Shown piece by piece: positions 52,012 to 61,712 of a stretch of DNA of 64,000 nt. A model generated the notes under the pieces. The model saw only the letters and a list, made by a program, of their open reading frames with translations, was not told the origin of the DNA and did no database searches. The DNA is from CAMYOC01 sp963704875 (GTDB lineage: Bacteria; Pseudomonadota; Gammaproteobacteria; Steroidobacterales; XN24), in NCBI GenBank assembly GCA_963704875.1, contig CAVPIA010000008.1, positions 992,001 to 1,056,000 of the forward strand, given 5' to 3'. A program made the position numbers and the translations under genes. Position 1 is the first letter of the stretch, and the number at the start of each line of letters is the position of its first letter.

Positions 52012-53181
52012 GTGGCCGCTCAGCCAGCACGTCGTATCGCTCATGTCGACATGGATGCGTTCTACGCTTCGGTCGAGCAGCGTGATCGCCCCGAGTTGAG
52101 CGGACTGCCGCTGATCGTCGGCGGTACCGGCGCACGCGGCGTGGTCGCCGCCGCCAGCTACGAAGCGCGGCGTTACGGCATCCGTTCCGCGATGAGCGTG
52201 GCCGAAGCGCGACGGCGATGCAGCGACCTGATCTGCGTAGCACCGCGCATCAGTCACTATCAGGCGGTGTCGAATATCCTGTTTGAGGTGTTCCGGGAAT
52301 TCACGCCCGAGGTGGAGGGGTTGTCTCTCGACGAGGCCTTCCTGGATATCAGCGCATCCATCGCGCTGTTTGGCTCTGCGCGGGCATTGGCACGCCGGAT
52401 AAAGGAGCGGGTCAGAGAGGAAAGCGGTCTCGCGGCATCCGTGGGCATAGGACCCAACAAACTGGTGGCCAAGATCGCCTCCGACCTGGAGAAGCCCGAT
52501 GGACTCTGCATCTTGCTCGGGGATGACATCGCAACGGCGCTGGACCCGTTGCCGGTCAGCCGTATTGGCGGTATCGGCCCGAGAACCGTCGAGCGACTCG
52601 CCAGTCACGGCGTGAACACCGTATACCAATTGCGTAACGCGCCGGAACGGGTCCTGAGCCAGGTCTTCGGCCGCTACGCGCAGCGTATGAAACAACGCGC
52701 TGCGGGCATTGATGACCGGCCCGTTTGTGTAGATCGCCCGGACCAGAGCATTAGCGCGGAAGAGACGTTTCCGCAGGACATCGCCAATCGTGGGCTATTG
52801 CTCCGCCAGCTCGGCGAGCTTTGCGACCAGGTGGCGCGTCGTCTGCACAGAAAACAGCTCCAGGGTGCGGTCGTTTTGATCAAGATACGCCGGCAGGACT
52901 TTAAGACGTTTTCTCGCCAGCGCCATGTTTCCCCGCCCCTCTCCGAGCCCGCACCGCTGTTGCGTGTGGCCGGAGAGTTGCTCGGCGCCTGGCTCGACGA
53001 CCACCCGGACGCACCCCTGCGACTGCTGGGCGTCGGGGTGTCGGGACTCAGCGAGGCGACCCAGCTGAATCTCTTCAGCCAGGGGGCTGAAGGCCATGAT
53101 CTGGATCGGACCTTGAGCACGATCAGGGAGCGATTTGGTGAGCAGGCAGTGGCGCGCGGCCGCCTGCGCAAACGAGACTAA
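52012..53181 (+). CDS. dinB: DNA polymerase IV
   Basis: 389-residue Y-family translesion polymerase. The palm motifs HVDMDAFYASVEQ (Asp13) and LSLDEAFLDIS are intact, with VSRIGGIGPRTVERL as the helix-hairpin-helix of the thumb. A QLNLF clamp-binding motif lies near the C-terminus, so it can work with the beta clamp. The start is GTG at 52012, 15 nt after the previous stop. No SOS box was evident upstream. Confidence 0.95.
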   Translation: MAAQPARRIAHVDMDAFYASVEQRDRPELSGLPLIVGGTGARGVVAAASYEARRYGIRSAMSVAEARRRCSDLICVAPRISHYQAVSNILFEVFREFTPEVEGLSLDEAFLDISASIALFGSARALARRIKERVREESGLAASVGIGPNKLVAKIASDLEKPDGLCILLGDDIATALDPLPVSRIGGIGPRTVERLASHGVNTVYQLRNAPERVLSQVFGRYAQRMKQRAAGIDDRPVCVDRPDQSISAEETFPQDIANRGLLLRQLGELCDQVARRLHRKQLQGAVVLIKIRRQDFKTFSRQRHVSPPLSEPAPLLRVAGELLGAWLDDHPDAPLRLLGVGVSGLSEATQLNLFSQGAEGHDLDRTLSTIRERFGEQAVARGRLRKRD

Positions 53182-53272
53182 GCTATACGGGGCGAGCCCG
53201 GTAGGGCATCATTCAGGACCGATCCGGCCAGCCCTGTAGCACGGGACGAGATCCGGACGCACGGCATTATCG

Positions 53273-55021
53273 ATGTACACCAGTTTCTTTGGGCTGAACG
53301 AGAAACCGTTCTCCATTACCCCTGACCCGCGTTACCTGTTTCTCAGCGAGCGGCACGCGGAGGCGCTCGCGCACCTGCTTTACGGGGTCACCGAGAGCGG
53401 CGGCTTTATCCAGCTGACCGGTGAAGTCGGAACCGGCAAAACCACTATCGTCCGCAGTCTGCTGGAGCAGATGCCTCCGGACACCCGTGTCGCGCTGGTG
53501 CTAAACCCCCGATTGACGCCGCACGAGTTCCTGCTGGCGATCTGCGAAGAACTGAGGCTGCCGCTGGATCTCGAGCAGCGCGGCAGCATGAAGGCTATTG
53601 TCGATGCGCTAAACCAGCGTCTGCTGGACGCTCATGCCGAAGGGCAACGTGTCGTACTGATCGTCGACGAGGCACAGAATCTCAGTCCGGATGTGCTGGA
53701 ACAGATTCGATTGCTGACCAACCTCGAGACCGCCAAACAGAAATTGCTGCAGATCATCCTGATCGGGCAACCGGAACTGCGTCATCTGCTGGCACGCACC
53801 GATCTGCGTCAGCTGGCCCAGCGGATCACCGGCCGTTATCACCTGGAGCCGCTCGATCGCGCCGAAACCCGGGCGTACATATCCCATCGACTGCGCGTCG
53901 CCGGCGGCGGTGCCGAAATATTCACCGCGCCAGCGGCCACCGCGATCCATCGGGCAGCACACGGAATCCCCAGACTGATCAATGTGATCTGCGATCGTGC
54001 GCTTCTGGGTGCTTTCTCGCGCGAGCGCCCAAGAGTAAATCGGCGCCTCGCGAGGCGCGCGGTCCGCGAGGTCTCGGGTGAAGACAGGCGGGCCTGGCGA
54101 CCCGGGTTCACAGCGGCAGCAGTCATTGTTGCGCTTGCCGCGTTTGGCCTCGGGTGGTGGCAATGGGGGCCGACACGGGTGCCTGCGCCATCGGAGACGA
54201 TTCTGGCGCCGGCGGCCGGCACACCATCCTCTGTCAGCGTCGCCTCTGCTGAAGAGGCGGTGCAAGAGATGCCAGAAGAGGTGATTACGGAAACAACCGT
54301 GGTCTCGCAAGCGGTGCAGGATCAGCTACGGATCGAACCGCAGATCGAACCGCAGACGCAGTTGCCGGCACCCGCTCAGGCACCGGAACCGCAAACGTCA
54401 TTCGCCGATCAGCTGTCTGCCGGGAGCGGCACAACCGGCACCGACGCCGCGTTCTCGGCACTGCTCAAGCTCTGGGACGTTGAATACGGCGCCGAGGCAA
54501 GTCGACCGTGCGACGTGGCGATTGCAGCTGGTTTACGCTGCCTGTTTCAGCAAGGCACCTGGGGTCAGATACTCAATCTGGATCGGCCGGTGATCATGTC
54601 ACTGGTCAACGGCGACGGACGCCAGCACCAGGTTGTTCTGCGATCCGTGACCCCCAGTGGCGACGCGATATTGCTTCTCGGAATCCGCGAGCTCCAGGTC
54701 AGTCTGGGCGAATTGATGCCGTTATGGCTGGGCGATTTCCTGCTGGTATGGCGGCCGGCCTTTGGCTCGGGCCGGGTCCTGTCGGAGGGGACCCAGGGCG
54801 CCGATGTGGCAGCATTGCGGCTGGCTTTGGCTGCCGCACTGAATCTGGCGCTGAACAGTCAACAGCCGGCGGTATTCGACGCAGAACTGAAACAGGCTGT
54901 GGTTCAGTTCCAGCGCCAGCAACGCCTTGAGCCAGATGGCGTCGCAGGCGCGCGCACGATGATCGCGCTCAATTCGGTGTTGCAGTTGCCGGATCGGCCG
55001 CATCTGGATCAGGAAGGCTAG
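53273..55021 (+). CDS. gspA: General secretion pathway ATPase GspA (ExeA-like)
   Basis: 582-residue ExeA/GspA protein, which with GspB helps the type II secretin pass through and anchor to peptidoglycan. An AAA domain with Walker A TGEVGTGKTT (Lys56) and Walker B LIVDEAQNL (about 130) is followed by a transmembrane helix (about 283-300), a Pro/Gln-rich linker, a C39-peptidase-like fold and a peptidoglycan-binding domain (about 505-575). The gene for GspB follows 7 nt later. No gspC-N genes lie in the window. Confidence 0.93.
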   Translation: MYTSFFGLNEKPFSITPDPRYLFLSERHAEALAHLLYGVTESGGFIQLTGEVGTGKTTIVRSLLEQMPPDTRVALVLNPRLTPHEFLLAICEELRLPLDLEQRGSMKAIVDALNQRLLDAHAEGQRVVLIVDEAQNLSPDVLEQIRLLTNLETAKQKLLQIILIGQPELRHLLARTDLRQLAQRITGRYHLEPLDRAETRAYISHRLRVAGGGAEIFTAPAATAIHRAAHGIPRLINVICDRALLGAFSRERPRVNRRLARRAVREVSGEDRRAWRPGFTAAAVIVALAAFGLGWWQWGPTRVPAPSETILAPAAGTPSSVSVASAEEAVQEMPEEVITETTVVSQAVQDQLRIEPQIEPQTQLPAPAQAPEPQTSFADQLSAGSGTTGTDAAFSALLKLWDVEYGAEASRPCDVAIAAGLRCLFQQGTWGQILNLDRPVIMSLVNGDGRQHQVVLRSVTPSGDAILLLGIRELQVSLGELMPLWLGDFLLVWRPAFGSGRVLSEGTQGADVAALRLALAAALNLALNSQQPAVFDAELKQAVVQFQRQQRLEPDGVAGARTMIALNSVLQLPDRPHLDQEG

Positions 55022-55028
55022 CTGCAAA

Positions 55029-55826
55029 ATGTCCTTTATCCTGGAAGCGCTGAAGAAATCCGAGAACGCCAGACAGCGTCAAACCGGACCCGGTTTCGCC
55101 AATCTGCCGGAAAGGGTTGAGGCCCGGCGCGTCGGTATCTGGCCGTGGATACTCGGCGCAGTGCTGATCATCAACGCCGTGGTCATCGTGATCGTTTTGT
55201 TGCGCGACAAGCCAGGACCCGGCCCGGTCGGCAATGCCGTAGTAACCCGTCCGGCCAGCGCGCAGACGCCCGTTCGACCTGAGCTGGTCGCGAGCCCGCC
55301 AGGCGAGACTGTCGCGGCAGCGCTCCCCAAACAGGCTGCTCAATCTTCAGTCGAGGCCGGGACAGTTTTCTCCCCTCCATCGCGCGCCGACGCGGGCTCT
55401 GTTTCGGGCTCGAATGCCGGTGCTGTTCCTGGGCAAACGTCATCGACCACGGTCAGATCGCTGGCCGAGGAGGCGCAATCCAGAACGGCCGATACCAACC
55501 GCCCTGTTACCAGCAGCGACCCGGCACCAGTGGCACGAGCGCAATCTGTGCCTGCCTCAAGACCGGCGTCAACGGCCAGGGAAAACGATATCGCACGAAT
55601 GCCCAGCGTGCAGGAACTCTATCTGTCGGGTGAACTGACAGGACCGCAGTTCAATCTCGATCTGCATGTCTATTATCCGGAACGCTCACGCCGCGTCGTA
55701 TTTATCGGCGGCAATCGATACCGGGAAGGTGAGAGCCTGGGTCAGGGCGTGGCAGTCAAGGAGATTATCCCCGCGGGCGTGATCCTGGAGAAGGGCGGCC
55801 GATCTTATCTATTGCAGGCCAACTGA
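55029..55826 (+). CDS. gspB: General secretion pathway protein GspB
   Basis: 265-residue GspB: conserved start MSFILEALKKSENARQR, one transmembrane helix (about 38-60), a long Pro/Ala/Ser-rich periplasmic stretch, and the C-terminal T2SSB domain (about 200-265: VQELYLSGELTGPQF and GGNRYREGESLGQGVAVKEI). It partners GspA in assembling the secretin. The pair forms an operon without other secretion genes nearby. Confidence 0.93.
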   Translation: MSFILEALKKSENARQRQTGPGFANLPERVEARRVGIWPWILGAVLIINAVVIVIVLLRDKPGPGPVGNAVVTRPASAQTPVRPELVASPPGETVAAALPKQAAQSSVEAGTVFSPPSRADAGSVSGSNAGAVPGQTSSTTVRSLAEEAQSRTADTNRPVTSSDPAPVARAQSVPASRPASTARENDIARMPSVQELYLSGELTGPQFNLDLHVYYPERSRRVVFIGGNRYREGESLGQGVAVKEIIPAGVILEKGGRSYLLQAN

Positions 55827-55853
55827 GGCGGTGATCACGACACACCTCACAGC

Positions 55854-57746
55854 ATGAGCCAAAGTGCTGAAATAGCGTATCTCGACGGCGCCCGCCTTGG
55901 TCGGGGGTTGCGAGCCGGCATCCGCAGGGTCATTGCAGACCAGGATCACCTCAACCTGATCAATGTTTTCCCGGTGCCCGATGGCGATACCGGCACCAAT
56001 CTGGCGATGACCCTGAATACCGTATCAGCCGCAATCGCGCGAAGCAGTGAACGCCATGCCGGACGCATGCTGGAGCTGGTCGCCGACTCGGCTCTGGATG
56101 GCGCGCGGGGCAACTCAGGCGCCATTGTGGCGCAGTTCTTCCTCGGTCTCGGGGACGCCGCAGGTGAGCTGCCTCAACTCACGACGGAAGATCTGGTCGA
56201 TGCGGTCAGACGAGGCGCAGATTACGCCCGGGAAGCGATGAACGAGCCGCGGGAAGGGACGTTGCTGACCGTCCTGGATGCATTCGCCGAGGAACTGGTC
56301 CGGGTGCGCGACCACGGTCACGATCTGATGGCCCTATTGGAGAGCGGCTTGACCGTGGCGCAGCAGGCCCTCGCAGCTACCACAGCTCAACTCGAGGCAC
56401 TGCGCCGCGCCGGCGTCGTCGACGCAGGTGCGCAAGGATTCGTGGACCTGCTTGAAGGTATACGCGATTTTATGCGCGATGGATCGATACTGGATGTCGA
56501 CGCCGATCGGCAGGCGCTGCGGGCAGGTCGGGACTCAGACCATGAATACGAAGACTCTCAGGCGGATGCTGAACAAGACAGTCATTTCCGGTATTGCTCC
56601 GAATGCATGATCACCGGAGACGATATCGACAGACGCGCACTGCGTGAGACCCTCAGCCCACTGGGAGACAGCATCGTCGTTGCGGGGACCCGGAGAAAAG
56701 TCCGGGTCCACATGCACATCGATGATCCGGAACAACTGTTCACCATTGCCGCAGAACACGGCTTGGTGAGCAGCCGCAAGGCTGATGATATGCATCGGCA
56801 GCAGAGCTCAGCACGCGCCGCCGGCAATACCGTCGCCATCGTCACCGATTCAGCCGGAGACTGGCAGGACGAGGACTTTGAGCGGCTCGGCATCCATATG
56901 GTGCCGGTGCGAGTGCACTTCGGCGACAAGAGCTATCTGGACAAGATCGGCCTTTCACCCGAGCAGTTCTATCACGAGTTACAGACCAACCCGCTGCATC
57001 CGAAAACGTCGCAACCGGCGCCCGGAGACTTTCGCCGGCTCTACCAGTTCCTGCTGGCGCATCACGCCGCAGTGATCTCGATTCACTTGAGCTCATCGGT
57101 CAGTGGGACGTTCCAGGCGGCATGTTCCGCAGCCACCCGTGTCGGGGGACAGGACAGACTCGGGCCGCGGCAATCCGGAGCCGGTCCGGTCATTCTGATT
57201 GACTCACGAAGCGCCTCGATCGGGCAGGGCCTGATCGTGAGCTATGCGGCAGAACTGGCGAAGGCAGGCTGCAGTGTTGACGAGATCACGCTCAAGGTCG
57301 ATCAGGCCATAGGCAGAACCAGAGTGTTCGCGTTGCTTGGCGATTTGCGCTTCGCGGTCCGTGGTGGCCGTGTTCCCCGCTCCAAGAAAGTGCTCGCTGA
57401 CCTGTTGCGTCTGGATCCGGTGCTCGCCACCTTTCCGGATGGCCGCATCGCGGCCGGCGGTGTACTGATAGGGCGCCGCAAGCGCGTCGAAAAGTTCGCC
57501 CGCTTTATCGCGCGGCGCAGCGATAGCGGGAGTCGATACCGCATCGGCGTCGCCCATGCGCGCAACGAGCAAGGCGCGCAGCGGGTTTCCGAACTGCTGA
57601 GGGAGATGCTGCCGCAGATAGAGTCACACTTCGTTACCGATCTGGGATCCGCGCTGGGCGCTCACGGCGGACCCGGTACGATAGTGGTCGGAATCCAGAA
57701 GCAGACGACTGAGTCCACCGACGGCATGGCGCCGGATGCACTGTGA
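55854..57746 (+). CDS. Fused fatty acid kinase: FakA-like DAK2 plus DegV domain
   Basis: 630-residue fusion of the two fatty acid kinase subunits. The N-terminal DAK2 nucleotide-binding domain has PVPDGDTGTNL (residues 41-50) and ARGNSGAI (84-91). The FakA middle domain (about 240-320) has FRYCSECMITGDD and VHMHIDDPEQLF. From about 324 a full DegV/FakB domain begins with IVTDSAGDW, then TSQPAPGDF and HLSSSVSGT, which bind the fatty acid carboxylate. FakB-bound fatty acid is phosphorylated by FakA to acyl phosphate. Here kinase and carrier are one chain, and the FakA C-terminal part is missing. It lies 28 nt after gspB. Confidence 0.88.
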   Translation: MSQSAEIAYLDGARLGRGLRAGIRRVIADQDHLNLINVFPVPDGDTGTNLAMTLNTVSAAIARSSERHAGRMLELVADSALDGARGNSGAIVAQFFLGLGDAAGELPQLTTEDLVDAVRRGADYAREAMNEPREGTLLTVLDAFAEELVRVRDHGHDLMALLESGLTVAQQALAATTAQLEALRRAGVVDAGAQGFVDLLEGIRDFMRDGSILDVDADRQALRAGRDSDHEYEDSQADAEQDSHFRYCSECMITGDDIDRRALRETLSPLGDSIVVAGTRRKVRVHMHIDDPEQLFTIAAEHGLVSSRKADDMHRQQSSARAAGNTVAIVTDSAGDWQDEDFERLGIHMVPVRVHFGDKSYLDKIGLSPEQFYHELQTNPLHPKTSQPAPGDFRRLYQFLLAHHAAVISIHLSSSVSGTFQAACSAATRVGGQDRLGPRQSGAGPVILIDSRSASIGQGLIVSYAAELAKAGCSVDEITLKVDQAIGRTRVFALLGDLRFAVRGGRVPRSKKVLADLLRLDPVLATFPDGRIAAGGVLIGRRKRVEKFARFIARRSDSGSRYRIGVAHARNEQGAQRVSELLREMLPQIESHFVTDLGSALGAHGGPGTIVVGIQKQTTESTDGMAPDAL

Positions 57747-57782
57747 TAATTTCTCTCAAACTCCGCCAGCCGAGCAGCAGTG

Positions 57783-58931
57783 ATGAAAGATAAACACCAA
57801 CAGGTCTCGATCGAGACGCTGGCCGTGCACGCGGCACGACCGATTGACAGCGCCAGCGGCGCAGTCACGCCTCCGATCCAGCTGAGCACAACTTTTGTCC
57901 GCGATCCGGATGGCGAATACTCTCGCGGATTCAATTACACCCGAGACGACAATCCGAATCGAGCAGCGCTGGAGCTTGGTATCGCCCGCCTGGAAGGCGC
58001 AGACACAGCGGTCTCGTTCAGTTCTGGATCAGCCGCCACGCTGGCAGTGTTTCAGGCTGCAACGACACGCGGTGACATCGTCGCCACGGACGCCGCCTAT
58101 CACGGCACATTGCGCCAGCTACGTGAACTGATCCCGCAATGGGGTCGCAGCGTGCGCTTTGTGGATACAACATGTCTGGCTGCCGTAGAAGCGGCTCTGG
58201 CTCGACCAGCCGCGCTACTATTGGTCGAGACGCCCTCCAATCCGGGAATGGATATCAGCGATATCGCGGCCCTGACGTCGATGTGCAGGGACAAAGGTGT
58301 CATGCTCGCCTGCGACAACACGTTTGCCACACCCGTATTGCAGAGCCCGCTGGCGCTGGGCGCGGGCATCGTCATCCATAGCGCAACCAAATACCTGGGC
58401 GGTCACAGCGACCTGTTGAGCGGCGCCGTCGCTGGTCCGGCATCGGACTGGATGGAAGATATCCGGCGCTTGCGCAGCGCAGTGGGCGCGGCGCCATCGC
58501 CATTCGACTGCTGGTTGCTCCAGCGCAGCTTGCCGACGCTTCCGTACCGGGTCAGAGCGCAAAGCGCTGCCGCCATGCAGATCGCGCAACGACTGTCCGA
58601 TCATCCCGCCGTGGAGGCCGTGTTGTATCCCGGACTGGCCGCTCATCCCGGCCACGACATCGCCAGCAGGCAGATGAGTAGTTATGGCGGGATGTTGTCG
58701 ATCCTCGTTCGCGGTGCCGCCGCCGAGGCTATGGCGGTAGCCGCGCAAGTTCGCATATTCACACGCGCCACCAGCCTGGGCGGCGTCGAGAGCCTGATCG
58801 AACACAGGGCTTCTATTGAGGGTCCGGGGACGAAGACACCGGACAACCTGCTGCGTCTCTCGGTAGGCCTGGAGCACCCGAATGATCTGATCGACGACCT
58901 GGAGCGCGCGCTAGCCGCAGCGATCAGATGA
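57783..58931 (+). CDS. metB: Cystathionine gamma-synthase (Cys/Met PLP family)
   Basis: 382-residue PLP enzyme of the Cys/Met metabolism family. The PLP lysine is in HSATKYLGGHSDL, the phosphate-binding FSSGSAA loop and the Tyr-Arg loop YTRDDNPNR are present. Cystathionine gamma-synthase, beta-lyase or O-acetylhomoserine sulfhydrylase activities share this fold; MetB-like length and motifs make the synthase or lyase most likely. An ATG at 57783 is chosen over a GTG one codon earlier. It is convergent with yedK. Confidence 0.85.
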   Translation: MKDKHQQVSIETLAVHAARPIDSASGAVTPPIQLSTTFVRDPDGEYSRGFNYTRDDNPNRAALELGIARLEGADTAVSFSSGSAATLAVFQAATTRGDIVATDAAYHGTLRQLRELIPQWGRSVRFVDTTCLAAVEAALARPAALLLVETPSNPGMDISDIAALTSMCRDKGVMLACDNTFATPVLQSPLALGAGIVIHSATKYLGGHSDLLSGAVAGPASDWMEDIRRLRSAVGAAPSPFDCWLLQRSLPTLPYRVRAQSAAAMQIAQRLSDHPAVEAVLYPGLAAHPGHDIASRQMSSYGGMLSILVRGAAAEAMAVAAQVRIFTRATSLGGVESLIEHRASIEGPGTKTPDNLLRLSVGLEHPNDLIDDLERALAAAIR

Positions 58932-58979
58932 CCGGCCTGCCTGGTCTCTATCCGCCGGCCCGCTGGCAGCCGCCCCCTT

Positions 58980-59651
58980 TTAGCCAGATAGCGCCTGTAT
59001 CAGCGAGGGGTCGTTGTTGGCCGGACTGTTGACGCGGCGGCTGACGGGTACCGCCTTTAACAATTCGTCGCTGACCGGCTCGAGGAGTCCGGTCAGCGTT
59101 GCTACATCCGTCGTCTGGTTCAACCATTGTTCCCTCGCAGGGCCGGAGAGTATCGCCGGCATCCGGTTGTGCACCGCTGACATCATCGCGTTTGGCCGGG
59201 TGGTGATGATGGTGCAGGTGTCCATCGGTGGCGCATCATCATTTTCCCGCCAGCGCTCCCACATGCCGGCCATTGCCAGCGGTCCGCCGGCGGCCGGCGA
59301 AATAAACCACGGCGTCTTGCCATCCGCGGTCTTCTGCCATTCGTAAAATCCATCCGCCAGGACCAGGCACCGTCGTTTGCGGAATGCGTTCCGGAACGCA
59401 GGTTTGTCCGCCAGCGTTTCCGCGCGAGCGTTGATCATCCGGTTGCCGATCGCCGGATCCTTGGCCCAGAACGGCACCAGACCCCAGCGTATGCCACCTA
59501 GTGTCCGGCGCCCATCCTCACCCAGCCGGATCACTGGCGCCGCCTGAGTCGGTGCGATGTTATAGCTAGGCACCAGCTGGCCGACCGGCTCCGCGTCGAA
59601 CATTGCGGCCACCGCCTCCGCCGGCGTATAGAACGCGAAACGGCCACACAT
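58980..59651 (-). CDS. yedK: SOS response-associated DNA-protein crosslink enzyme YedK
   Basis: 223-residue SRAP/HMCES-family protein. MCGRF at the N-terminus provides the Cys2 that crosslinks abasic sites in single-stranded DNA after Met removal; NARAET, GFYEW and HNRMP complete the conserved site. It shields abasic sites at stalled forks. It is the third gene of a minus-strand run after yadG and yadH, 6 nt after the permease stop, so it is probably cotranscribed, though functionally unrelated. Confidence 0.93.
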   Translation of the reverse strand: MCGRFAFYTPAEAVAAMFDAEPVGQLVPSYNIAPTQAAPVIRLGEDGRRTLGGIRWGLVPFWAKDPAIGNRMINARAETLADKPAFRNAFRKRRCLVLADGFYEWQKTADGKTPWFISPAAGGPLAMAGMWERWRENDDAPPMDTCTIITTRPNAMMSAVHNRMPAILSGPAREQWLNQTTDVATLTGLLEPVSDELLKAVPVSRRVNSPANNDPSLIQALSG

Positions 59652-59657
59652 ACCGGT

Positions 59658-60434
59658 TTACTCCCTGGTGCCTATGCCGCGCTTGAGCAAAGTCAGCGCG
59701 AGCGTATACAGCAGGATGATAAACACGAAGATAATCAGATAGGCCCGACCGAGCGAGATATCCGATACACCCAGAATGCCGTAACGAAACGCATTGACCA
59801 TATACAGGATCGGATTGGCCAAAGACACCTGCTGCCAGAACTCGGGTAACAGACGGATGGAGTAGAACACACCACCAAGATAGGTCAGCGGTGTAAGCAC
59901 GAACGTCGGAACGATCGAGATATCGTCAAACTTGCGCGCGAATACCGCATTGATAAATCCCGCGAGAGAAAACACCACGGCGGTCAGAAAAACCACCGAC
60001 ACGGTGACAAATGGATAGACCGGCGTCAGGTCGGTGAAAAACAGGGCGATCAGCGTAACCAGCAAGCCGACCAGCAAACCACGCACCACGCCGCCGGCAA
60101 CATGACCGATAAGAATCAACGACTCCGGCATGGGCGATACCAGCATTTCTTCTATATGGCGGGCAAATTTGGCACCGAAGAAGGAGGACACGACATTGCC
60201 ATAGGAGTTGGTAATCACCGACATCATGATCAGACCGGGCGCGATATATTGCATGTACCCGAAACCGTCCATCTGGCCAATCCTGCTGCCGATCAGGTTG
60301 CCGAAGATAACGAAATACAGCGACATCGTGATCGCCGGCGGAACCAGCGTTTGAACCCAGATACGTACGATGCGCTGGTACTCTTTTGTGATCAGAGTGT
60401 TCAGCGCGATGACATTTTCCCTGAATCGTGTCAT
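59658..60434 (-). CDS. yadH: ABC-2 transporter permease YadH
   Basis: 258-residue permease with six helices, matching YadH. The ABC-2 signature falls in the middle to C-terminal half (YLGGVFYSIRLLPEFWQQVSLANP). It forms an exporter with YadG; the substrate is not known. The ATG at 60434 has GAGG about 9 nt upstream and leaves a 10-nt gap after yadG. A longer form starting at 60500 would overlap the ATPase gene and is not preferred. Confidence 0.88.
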   Translation of the reverse strand: MTRFRENVIALNTLITKEYQRIVRIWVQTLVPPAITMSLYFVIFGNLIGSRIGQMDGFGYMQYIAPGLIMMSVITNSYGNVVSSFFGAKFARHIEEMLVSPMPESLILIGHVAGGVVRGLLVGLLVTLIALFFTDLTPVYPFVTVSVVFLTAVVFSLAGFINAVFARKFDDISIVPTFVLTPLTYLGGVFYSIRLLPEFWQQVSLANPILYMVNAFRYGILGVSDISLGRAYLIIFVFIILLYTLALTLLKRGIGTRE

Positions 60435-60444
60435 GTACCCGGCC

Positions 60445-61422
60445 TCATGCGCCCGCATTGCCCACGGTATCCCGGCCCGCGGCATCCTGGCTCGCCGCAT
60501 CCTGGGCCGCCTGCTTGCTGTCTACCAGTCGCATAAACAGTTCCTCGAGTCGATTTGCCTTGTTGCGCATGCTGACGACCCGGATATTTTTGCTGCTAAG
60601 CGCGGCGAACAGCTCATTGACGCCCCGCTCGGCATGGACATCAATCTCCATTGTGGCGGGATCGATCAGACGAATCTGATAACCGTTCACCTGTGGACAC
60701 TCGCTCAGGTTGTCAGCCAGATTGAACACCAGCGTCTCTACTGACAGTTTGCGCAGGACCGCACTCATGCGATCGTTAACGATGATCCGTCCTTCGTCGA
60801 TGATAGCGACATGGCGGCATAGACTTTCGGCTTCCTCGAGGTAATGCGTGGTAAGAATGATAGTCGTGCCTTCCTCATTGATCTTGCGCAGAAAGCGCCA
60901 CATAGAACGGCGAATCTCGATATCGACTCCCGCTGTAGGTTCATCGAGTATCAGCAGCCGCGGTTGGTGGACCAGTGCGCGTGCAATCATCAGCCGCCGT
61001 TTCATACCGCCGGACAGATTACGCGCAATATCGTTACGCCGGTCCCAAAGCTGGAGTTCGCGCAGGTAGCGCTCCGCGCGGGCCAATGCTTCGCGGTGAG
61101 GTATGCCGTAGTAGCCAGCCTGGATGACGACAATGTTCAGCACTTTCTCAAACATGTTGAGATTGATTTCCTGGGGCACCAGCCCAAGACAGCTCTTCGC
61201 TGCGGTAATGTCGCGATCGATATCATGGCCAAAGATCTCGACACTGCCCGCGGTCTTGTTCACCAGCGAGGTCATGATCCCGATGGCCGTGGTCTTGCCG
61301 GCACCATTGGGCCCGAGCAAGGCACAGAACTCTCCCTCTTCGACCTCGAGATCGATGCCCTTTAAGGCCTGAACCTTGTTACCGTAGACTTTGGTCAGGC
61401 CGTTTATTCGTAGCGCACGCAT
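60445..61422 (-). CDS. yadG: ABC transporter ATP-binding protein YadG
   Basis: 325-residue ATPase with Walker A GPNGAGKTT (about residue 36), signature NLSGGMKRRLMIARAL, Walker B LLILDEPTAGVD and H-loop LTTHYLEE. It pairs with YadH. The last 15 residues are an Ala/Asp/Gln-rich tail (QDAASQDAAGRD) encoded by a short imperfect direct repeat, longer than the usual YadG end. Confidence 0.9.
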   Translation of the reverse strand: MRALRINGLTKVYGNKVQALKGIDLEVEEGEFCALLGPNGAGKTTAIGIMTSLVNKTAGSVEIFGHDIDRDITAAKSCLGLVPQEINLNMFEKVLNIVVIQAGYYGIPHREALARAERYLRELQLWDRRNDIARNLSGGMKRRLMIARALVHQPRLLILDEPTAGVDIEIRRSMWRFLRKINEEGTTIILTTHYLEEAESLCRHVAIIDEGRIIVNDRMSAVLRKLSVETLVFNLADNLSECPQVNGYQIRLIDPATMEIDVHAERGVNELFAALSSKNIRVVSMRNKANRLEELFMRLVDSKQAAQDAASQDAAGRDTVGNAGA

Positions 61423-61712
61423 AGATGATTCCAGATTGGGGTGTACCGGGCAGCAGCGATCCGCAGTCCGTTTGCTTGCCCTTCGAGCCCAACGCTCATT
61501 GGGCCATGCGTCCGTTGAGACAAACGCCCATCAGGACAAACCATCTGGACAGACCCTGTTAAGACGAACCCGGTAACACAATCAATGGGCCATTCTAACA
61601 AGTTGGCGCTGCGCATCGGTCGACTCTGTGCCCGGCTGCCACTGGATGCCGCCGGCCCACCTGATGTCTTTCGGGGCGCAGATCCTGCCTCTATCTCAGC
61701 GGAGACTCTCTG

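Noticed and set aside
51370..52695. 441-codon minus-strand ORF
   Set aside because: Lies across the DUF3667 fusion and dinB genes on the opposite strand; both plus-strand genes are clearly real.
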